Assembly (NCBI GenBank): GCA_945949475.1
Contig: CAMFET010000013.1
Coordinates: 1-12,033 of the forward strand
DNA from: an uncultured Phascolarctobacterium sp.
Lineage (GTDB): Bacteria > Bacillota > Negativicutes > Acidaminococcales > Acidaminococcaceae
Length of the DNA stretch: 12,033 nucleotides
Reading direction: 5' to 3'
The notes beneath the pieces are model-generated. The model did no database searches and was not told the DNA's origin. It saw nothing but the letters and a program-made list of their open reading frames with translations. The translations under genes were made by a program, and so were the position numbers. Below are positions 8,301 to 12,033 of the stretch, piece by piece. Positions within the stretch are counted from its first letter, which is position 1, and the number at the start of each line of letters is the position of its first letter.

Positions 8301-9610
8301 AGCCCCTGCTCATTCATAACACCATCTAGGCTCATGCGGTTGATTTTTAGTCCACGCCACTCAAGCTCCATGGCTTCGGTAGCAGCATGCAGCTGCAGCT
8401 TATCCTCCAGCACCTTGGCTAATACGGCCAGCTTGGCATTAATATGTACATCATCCTTAGGTCTATGCGGCGTGGAGTGAGTTACATTTTGCACTGCTAC
8501 ATCCGCAGTTAAAACCTTTTCCTCCATGCTATAGGTAGCATTACCCTGCAGAGCGCCACCGCCATAGGCAGCAGTTAAATCTGCCAGCACAACCTCCTTT
8601 TTATCGGCAGTAAAGGGCAGGCGCAGCTTTTCTAGCTTGTAGCCAGCATAGGTCAGAGCTTCAGCAGTAAGCACGCCTTTGCCACTGGGAGCAGCAGTGT
8701 CGCGCAAATCAGCTTCAGCCTCAAGTGTAAATTTTTGCCCATCCACCACAGCCTGCAAGGAGCTAATATTAAGATAATTGTCATGAGCGAGCACCTGTCC
8801 ATCCAGCTTCAGCGTGTGCTTAGCATCGCCTTGCACGAAGGAGCCTGCCAGCCCTGCCAAATTAACCTGACCAGAATAGCGCTGCTTGCCCTTTTCGTTT
8901 ACATAAATTAGTGCCAGCTTGCTTAAGCCGCCCTGCAGCTCTTCGATGTGCGCATAATGCTTGGCCAAAACAGCATAGGGAGCCAAATCAAGCTTGTCAC
9001 TCTTCAGCTCGATGCGCCCCTCACCCTTAGTCGTTACTAGGCCGCCCACAGACACTGTATCTACACCGCTCCCCACGCGCAGCCCCAAAGCAAATTTGGG
9101 GTTGGCGCCGCCATTAACCGTGCCGGATACGGGGATATCCCACTGCCCCTGGGGCATTTGCAGATGTAAAATACCACTGGAAATTTCTAATAAGCCATAA
9201 AACGGTGTTTCATCCGAATCCGAGGGCTTGAGCAGCTTAGCTAAATTCCACTGCTCCTGCTCATCCATGCTTAAATAAACCTGGGGACGCACCAGCTCCA
9301 CCCGGCTTACCGCTCTGCTTCCCTTGTCCAAGGCCAGCCACGGACGTAAATGGACAATAAGGCGAGGAATCTCCACAACCTTTGCGCCCTTGCTATCCTT
9401 AACCTCCAGCTTGCCTACTTCAACATTCAAGCCACCATTCCAGGTTAAATCGCCCAAGCTTACGCTGCCATTAATAAAGCTCGAGGCAATGCGCTCGGCC
9501 TGCGGCAGGGATTGCCGAATATATTTGGGCATAACGGTATGCACTAAGAAGATGTAGCCTGCGCTCAACAGCACTATTAAAAAAGCTATAAAAGAAAAAT
9601 ATTTTTTCAT
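5318..9610 (-). CDS. tamB: TamB / AsmA-like inter-membrane lipid transport protein
   Basis: A very long protein (1430 residues; E. coli TamB is about 1260) that would span the periplasm as a hydrophobic beta-groove carrying phospholipids towards the outer membrane. An N-terminal membrane anchor lies at about residues 5-25 (FSFIAFLIVLLSAGYIFLV). The body is made of AsmA-like repeats, recognisable by recurring G(T/K)...P...G......G segments such as GTLSQPSIYGEV, GTVDKPTGKGYL and GTIEEPLLYGSL. The last roughly 350 residues form the TamB (DUF490) domain, ending GLEYKITF with a terminal Phe. In Veillonella parvula, tamB mutations suppress mla mutant defects, so the gene order with mlaD is meaningful. 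I chose the ATG at 9610, preceded by GGTGA. The in-frame ATG at 9622 lacks a ribosome binding site and falls near the predicted transcription start. No tamA is present in the window. Confidence 0.93.
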   Translation of the reverse strand: MKKYFSFIAFLIVLLSAGYIFLVHTVMPKYIRQSLPQAERIASSFINGSVSLGDLTWNGGLNVEVGKLEVKDSKGAKVVEIPRLIVHLRPWLALDKGSRAVSRVELVRPQVYLSMDEQEQWNLAKLLKPSDSDETPFYGLLEISSGILHLQMPQGQWDIPVSGTVNGGANPKFALGLRVGSGVDTVSVGGLVTTKGEGRIELKSDKLDLAPYAVLAKHYAHIEELQGGLSKLALIYVNEKGKQRYSGQVNLAGLAGSFVQGDAKHTLKLDGQVLAHDNYLNISSLQAVVDGQKFTLEAEADLRDTAAPSGKGVLTAEALTYAGYKLEKLRLPFTADKKEVVLADLTAAYGGGALQGNATYSMEEKVLTADVAVQNVTHSTPHRPKDDVHINAKLAVLAKVLEDKLQLHAATEAMELEWRGLKINRMSLDGVMNEQGLVIDHFSAFAGQKGVLLASGNINPEGELKLKGRMADFPINPVLAAAGKEGSGLCSTGFAIGGKLTAPEFAGVIQLRQAEFMEQKIKEAHGFVSLKDNLLTIKNFRANMEQGHHIVSGSVDLQGEEPYVDLSLETYGVRIEPIMRLILGKEEVPATGNLDNIMQVQGTLSQPSIYGEVHASDGSAMEQLYNSVDGRYRYDKGSLALESFLIKAFYADIRLDGTMTKEGLLNFDMVAKDVDLAHLPIKDETIDLGGKVNAKGHVGGRLTAPTFRGDVDSEKVLINGEALTELSGTVDGKGLPYNMFRVSFKQPYRDDPSNYGLYTADVNLNLQERFMQGKVQMLWGDIGGLLRMARLDYDINGQMQGLLDFCPQGKGSGLNISVQADDVKIHDLNYAHMLLKGSVKKTLLTLDEVKLQEQENVTDHGLITVDGQIELKGQGFNLSMQALKANPAIVTAVMKNPPEIKGEMDLNVQLAGTVDKPTGKGYLEITNGSVAGVGMDKLDAELSLKDDTIKLDYLVATKDVYAVKAAGDIPLDVFRSKEQRRNPRAQMNILMDLNEARLGILPALSKMVEWGVGDTKGQVRLAGTIEEPLLYGSLKIEDGAVKIKDLDTALEAINLDVDFQGNTVLLRNLSTKLGKGMLAAEGSYALQTTAKDAYKLHVKADNVELASQIFTGRINSEIEIVPQRYRDRRKSNGNVPPPVEYRPLIKGQLKLEDVLVNMPTVPELGEGESNFGLDVQVELGKKIHLYNSYLYDIWLNGGIHVKGSTLFPIIDGSIKADNGSISYLRTDFKLLKAGLVWVEPGTFLPNVNLESTARFSRYRIYMKINGPVEKMDLQLASDPPLERNTIVRMLTLQRDTAGSNEVTSEDMNNLMTVGLQMTVLGDVETWIKQTLGLDQFRIYTGKVRSGIGFESTKDRSQDLTNDERNQYNVLVSKYLNNNFMFGYTTSFDALDRSIFGQYDISRHMNITYSRSYDMDDKTENWYGLEYKITF

Positions 9611-9627
9611 AAACGTCACCATTAATA

Positions 9628-9636
9628 ATTGTAGCA
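9628..9636 (-). promoter_or_regulatory. Possible extended -10 promoter for tamB
   Basis: TGCTACAAT (9636-9628) fits an extended -10 box. The hexamer 17 bp upstream (ATACTT) is a poor -35. Transcription would start near 9621, leaving an 11-base leader with GGTGA before the ATG at 9610. A promoter is expected here, because a strong terminator closes tolC 100 bp upstream. The weak -35 suggests help from an activator. Confidence 0.42.
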
Positions 9637-9669
9637 GACTTTCGTGACAAAAGTATGACCACCAAGCCT

Positions 9670-9711
9670 GTTTTAAGTAAAATAAAACACTTCGACTTTT
9701 ATTACTTCGAC
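9670..9711. repeat. Clustered inverted and direct repeats upstream of tamB, possible regulator site
   Basis: An inverted repeat GTTTTA-N7-TAAAAC (9670-9688) is followed directly by two copies of ACTTCGAC (9689-9696 and 9704-9711), also separated by seven bases. They lie between the tolC terminator and the candidate tamB -10 box, at about -49 to -90 from the predicted start. That is where an activator would bind. The AT-rich inverted repeat could be chance; the exact 8-bp direct repeat is more notable. Confidence 0.4.
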
Positions 9712-9739
9712 ATAAGCCCTAATCTTCCTGTTTGCACAC

Positions 9740-9775
9740 AAAAAAATAACGCCCGCGGCCGTAGCCACGAGCGTT
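9740..9775 (-). terminator. Intrinsic terminator after tolC
   Basis: Read on the minus strand, AACGCTCGTGGC pairs with GCCGCGGGCGTT to give a 12-bp stem (two G-U pairs) closed by a UACG tetraloop with a C-G closing pair. That belongs to the very stable UNCG class. It is followed by A and then seven T residues (9746-9740). On the plus strand the same sequence has two C-A mismatches and only four Ts, so it works in the tolC direction. It begins 35 bp after the tolC stop. Confidence 0.9.
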
Positions 9776-9809
9776 TTGGTCATGGTTTTTTAAGAAAGCA
9801 TATGCTATC

Positions 9810-11234
9810 TTATTTGGTTTCCTTGCTGTTGACAGCTTTTTCTGCTTCGGCAACCTTCGGCTCCACTACTACCTTAGTGGGGAACTGCATGGGCACGCCG
9901 ATAGCGGTCTCCAGATTGGTCTTGCAGGTATTGTAATCGTACATAGCCTGCAGATAGTTGGTCTTCGCATCGGTCAATGCTACCTGAGCGTCCAGCACAT
10001 CGGTGTTGGTGCCTACGCCGTTCATATAGCGCAGCTGAGCGATACGATAATCTTCCTCTGCTTGGGACACAGCCAGCTTAGTGGTGTCAATGCGTTTTTC
10101 AGCCTCGCGCAGATTTAAATAGTTGGAGCGTACGTCAAGGTTAACTAAATCCACAGTGTCACGATAGCTTTCATGGGCTTTAGCCAAATCAGCTTCGGCG
10201 CCGTGAATCTTGGAAGTAGTCACACCACTGTCGAAAATATTTAAGCCAACGCTTACACCAACATACCAGTTGCCATTTTCATCACCGGGCCAATTGCTAT
10301 CATTCCAATTTTGACTAGCAGTTGCAGCTACCTGGGGCATATGACCGGAAATAGCCACACGCAGAGCACCCTTAGCAGCCTCAACCTGTTGCTTAGCCTG
10401 CTCCAATTCGGGGCGATGCTTAGCAGCATAATCAAGGCAATACTGCATATCGTTATCATAGGGAGTGTAAACCAGAATATTATCCAGCTTCAGCTGGGTA
10501 TCCATGGGCAGGCCCACGATTTTATTCAAATTAGCTTCCGCAATCTGGTAAGCATTTTCTGCCTTAATCAAGCTTTGCTTAGCATTGGCCAATTCCACCT
10601 GGCTACGCAGCACGTCAACCTTAGCGACAACGCCAACCTCATATTGAGCCTCTACATTCTTCAGATGGTCGGCCAAACGGTCTACGGATTCACGGCCCAG
10701 CTTTTGCATATTATCTGCCTGCAGCATGTCGAAGTAGCCGTTAGTAACGGTAGAACGCATATCATTATACGCCTTTTGCAAGCCCTGCTCGGAAATCAGA
10801 TAGCCTGCCTTAGCTTGCTTAATAGCACCATTCAGCTTGCCACCGGTATAAATAGGCATGGAAGCAGTCAAGGTGTTGGAGTGAGTGTTGCCAATTTGCT
10901 TTGAAGTATTTGCCCATGCAACCTGTTTATGATTAGTACCATCATAAATCCAACTGTCTTTAGTTGTTATATTATCGTTACTTCCACTTCGTCTTGTTAC
11001 ATGACTACCCTCGATAGTAATCCATCTACTGTTGCGTGCTGCATTATAGCTAGCTCTCGCGCTATCTCTTTCGTAGCCTGCAATGGTGATAGCAGGGTTG
11101 GTATTAAAGGCACGCTGCATAGCGTCCTCAAGATTCAGCTCCACAACCTCGCCGGCAAAGGCGGATTGGCTCATCAGCATGGTCAGTGCTGCACCCAGCA
11201 CCAAAAAGCGTTTACTAAATTTATGTCTAGTCAT
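9810..11234 (-). CDS. tolC: TolC-family outer-membrane efflux/export channel
   Basis: The 474-residue product would form a trimeric channel through the outer membrane and periplasm for efflux pumps or type I secretion. Residues 1-27 are a signal peptide ending SAFA. Two homologous halves are visible. The first starts at LNLEDAMQRAFNTNPAI (about 33-49). The second starts near LDYAAKHRPELEQAKQQVEAA, with matching GALRVAISGHMPQVA and GTNTDVLDAQVAL segments. The first barrel hairpin (about residues 71-128) carries a long loop, longer than in E. coli TolC, coded with unusual codons (see findings). The C-terminal tail is acidic/Lys-rich. The ATG at 11234 has GGAGGT six bases upstream. The gene is a single transcription unit with its own promoter and terminator. 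No pump gene lies next to it in the window. Confidence 0.93.
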   Translation of the reverse strand: MTRHKFSKRFLVLGAALTMLMSQSAFAGEVVELNLEDAMQRAFNTNPAITIAGYERDSARASYNAARNSRWITIEGSHVTRRSGSNDNITTKDSWIYDGTNHKQVAWANTSKQIGNTHSNTLTASMPIYTGGKLNGAIKQAKAGYLISEQGLQKAYNDMRSTVTNGYFDMLQADNMQKLGRESVDRLADHLKNVEAQYEVGVVAKVDVLRSQVELANAKQSLIKAENAYQIAEANLNKIVGLPMDTQLKLDNILVYTPYDNDMQYCLDYAAKHRPELEQAKQQVEAAKGALRVAISGHMPQVAATASQNWNDSNWPGDENGNWYVGVSVGLNIFDSGVTTSKIHGAEADLAKAHESYRDTVDLVNLDVRSNYLNLREAEKRIDTTKLAVSQAEEDYRIAQLRYMNGVGTNTDVLDAQVALTDAKTNYLQAMYDYNTCKTNLETAIGVPMQFPTKVVVEPKVAEAEKAVNSKETK

Positions 11235-11255
11235 CAGGAAACCTCCATTTCAACT

Positions 11256-11271
11256 CTGACTAATCAGTCAG
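11256..11271. promoter_or_regulatory. Probable operator in the tolC leader
   Basis: CTGACTAATCAGTCAG is an inverted repeat with 6-bp arms around AATC. It lies at about +4 to +19 of the predicted tolC transcript, just ahead of the ribosome binding site. TGACT-N4-AGTCA symmetry at such a position resembles TetR-family repressor operators of efflux genes. The regulator itself is not in the window. Confidence 0.6.
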
Positions 11272-11280
11272 TATAACAGA

Positions 11281-11309
11281 ATTATATTTACTTTGACCAA
11301 AAAAGTCAA
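11281..11309 (-). promoter_or_regulatory. Sigma-A type promoter for tolC
   Basis: TTGACT (11309-11304), a 17-bp spacer and TATAAT (11286-11281) on the minus strand make a near-consensus promoter. Transcription would start near 11274, giving a leader of about 40 bases to the tolC ATG. Such strength fits a gene held in check by a repressor. Confidence 0.87.
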
Positions 11310-11310
11310 A
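11292..11310. promoter_or_regulatory. Inverted repeat over the tolC -35 box
   Basis: TTTGAC-N7-GTCAAA is a perfect 6-bp inverted repeat that covers the -35 hexamer and part of the spacer. It differs in sequence from the operator at 11256-11271, so it could bind a second regulator. Because part of the repeat is the -35 consensus itself, chance is possible. Confidence 0.4.
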
Positions 11311-11336
11311 TGAAATTTCTGTAACATCACTTCACA

Positions 11337-11439
11337 AAGATTGGCGAGAAAGTACCAGAGACGAGGAAGGGCGACGACGGCGTATCGGAAATACTCCTAG
11401 GAGCCCTGACGAAGTATATGGTGCTTTATCGGCAATCTT
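11337..11439. repeat. 103-bp imperfect palindromic element at the mlaD stop codon
   Basis: The ends AAGATTG and CAATCTT are perfect inverted repeats. Pairing continues inward for about 20 bases with three mismatches (through ACCA/TGGT), then patchily to AGGGC (11368-11372) with GCCCT (11403-11407). The centre holds a small hairpin GTAT-CGGAA-ATAC (11382-11394) and a perfect palindrome CTCCTAGGAG (11394-11403). Two bases of the mlaD stop codon are inside the element. No strong U-tract follows on the minus strand, so it is not a standard terminator. It may be a MITE-like or REP-like dispersed element, or a structured 3' end that protects or regulates mlaD mRNA. Confidence 0.6.
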
Positions 11440-12033
11440 AGAAATAGGTACGCACGCCCATGTACGTATCGCGCTTCGTGCCTCTAAGGTCCATGGTCTC
11501 ACCATAAAGCGAGAAGGTATCCGTCAGCCGCAGCTCGCCGCCCAAGCGCACCTTGGCGTCATCGAAATCATAAAGCTGGGAATACAGCTTAAAATCCCTA
11601 CCCAAATCATAGCTTAGGCCCACGCCAAGCTCGCCCTGCATAGCACCCATGCTCACAGCAGCATTGCCCATTTTGCGACCCATGATAAAGTCAAATTTAT
11701 TGGCTTCACCAATGTCATAGCCACCCATGTACAAAAAATTCTTATCGCTCGGGCTAATGGTCACACCTAAATTTCCTCGCCAATCGCTGCCCTTAGCACT
11801 ATAGCCTGCGTCGGCCGAAATCTTCGCCTCGGTTAACGCGCCCATAATCCTATTAGCCTTAGCGCTGGTTTCTTTAACATTGACCAAGGTTTCTTTTAAG
11901 GACTGCTGCGTAACCGGGTCCTTAGCAACCGTTTCCAACACCTGCACGATATTTTCCATGCGCTGAGTTGTATCAGCCATATTCTTAGCAATTGCAGCTA
12001 TATTTTTACCTGTTTCGCCATTATTGTCCACAC
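11438..12033 (-). CDS. mlaD: MlaD-type protein with C-terminal beta-barrel (3' part only)
   Basis: Only the last 198 codons are in the window; the reading frame is open to the edge at 12033. Residues about 1-70 of the visible part form a long polar helix with spaced hydrophobics (MENIVQVLETVAKD, ETLVNVKETSAKAN), a coiled-coil-like stalk. The remaining 125 or so residues are eight to ten amphipathic strands rich in Gly and Tyr, ending GVRTYF with terminal Phe, as in an outer-membrane beta-barrel. This matches the elongated MlaD of Veillonella parvula, which has an MCE domain in the inner membrane, a helical stalk and an outer-membrane barrel, bridging the envelope for phospholipid transport. 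The MCE domain would lie outside the window, so the name depends on architecture and gene order. Its stop codon overlaps the palindromic element. Confidence 0.75.
   Translation of the reverse strand, partial: VDNNGETGKNIAAIAKNMADTTQRMENIVQVLETVAKDPVTQQSLKETLVNVKETSAKANRIMGALTEAKISADAGYSAKGSDWRGNLGVTISPSDKNFLYMGGYDIGEANKFDFIMGRKMGNAAVSMGAMQGELGVGLSYDLGRDFKLYSQLYDFDDAKVRLGGELRLTDTFSLYGETMDLRGTKRDTYMGVRTYF

Noticed and set aside
9611..9622. ATG at 9622 as the tamB start
   Set aside because: No ribosome binding site precedes it and it coincides with the predicted transcription start. The ATG at 9610 has GGTGA at good spacing and begins a normal signal anchor (MKKYFSF).
11406..11412. CTGACGA, matching the hammerhead ribozyme core CUGANGA, with a GAAA nearby
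   Set aside because: The sequence between does not form stem II, and no consistent stems I and III or cleavage site are found. It is more likely chance within the palindromic element.

Overview
The window looks like a chromosomal outer-membrane biogenesis locus of a diderm Firmicute (Negativicutes). A gut Phascolarctobacterium/Acidaminococcus-type organism is a guess from gene content, moderate GC and strong Firmicute-style ribosome binding sites (AAGGAGGT, GGAGGT). Large outer-membrane gene clusters are established knowledge for Negativicutes. Every real gene lies on the minus strand, so the locus reads from right to left in these coordinates. I see no mobile element, CRISPR array, tRNA or rRNA.

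Layout in transcription order: (1) 12033-11438, the 3' part of an mlaD-type gene with a coiled-coil tail and a C-terminal beta-barrel. (2) 11439-11337, a 103-bp imperfect palindrome sitting on the mlaD stop codon. (3) 11309-11256, a near-consensus promoter for tolC with two inverted repeats placed like operators. (4) 11234-9810, tolC. (5) 9775-9740, a strong intrinsic terminator. (6) 9711-9628, a repeat-rich upstream region with a possible extended -10 promoter for tamB. (7) 9610-5318, tamB. (8) 5264-4629, a group-3-like sigma-70 factor. (9) 4464-3967, an unrecognised small single-pass membrane protein. (10) 3946-2075, bamA with three POTRA domains. (11) 2046-778, an unrecognised secreted protein with a probable C-terminal beta-barrel. 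(12) 771-743, a near-perfect sigma-A promoter inside the intergenic gap. (13) 689-204, ompH (Skp family). (14) 125-1, the start of a lipoprotein that looks like a second OmpH-family protein.

Together the genes cover lipid traffic between the membranes (MlaD bridge, TamB), outer-membrane protein folding (BamA, OmpH chaperones) and export (TolC). No BamB-E lipoprotein, MlaA, MlaC or TamA is seen in the window. The least explained parts are the two unknown proteins flanking bamA, the sigma factor embedded in the cluster, the palindromic element after mlaD and a tolC segment with foreign-looking codon use. No gap between genes exceeds about 210 bases.
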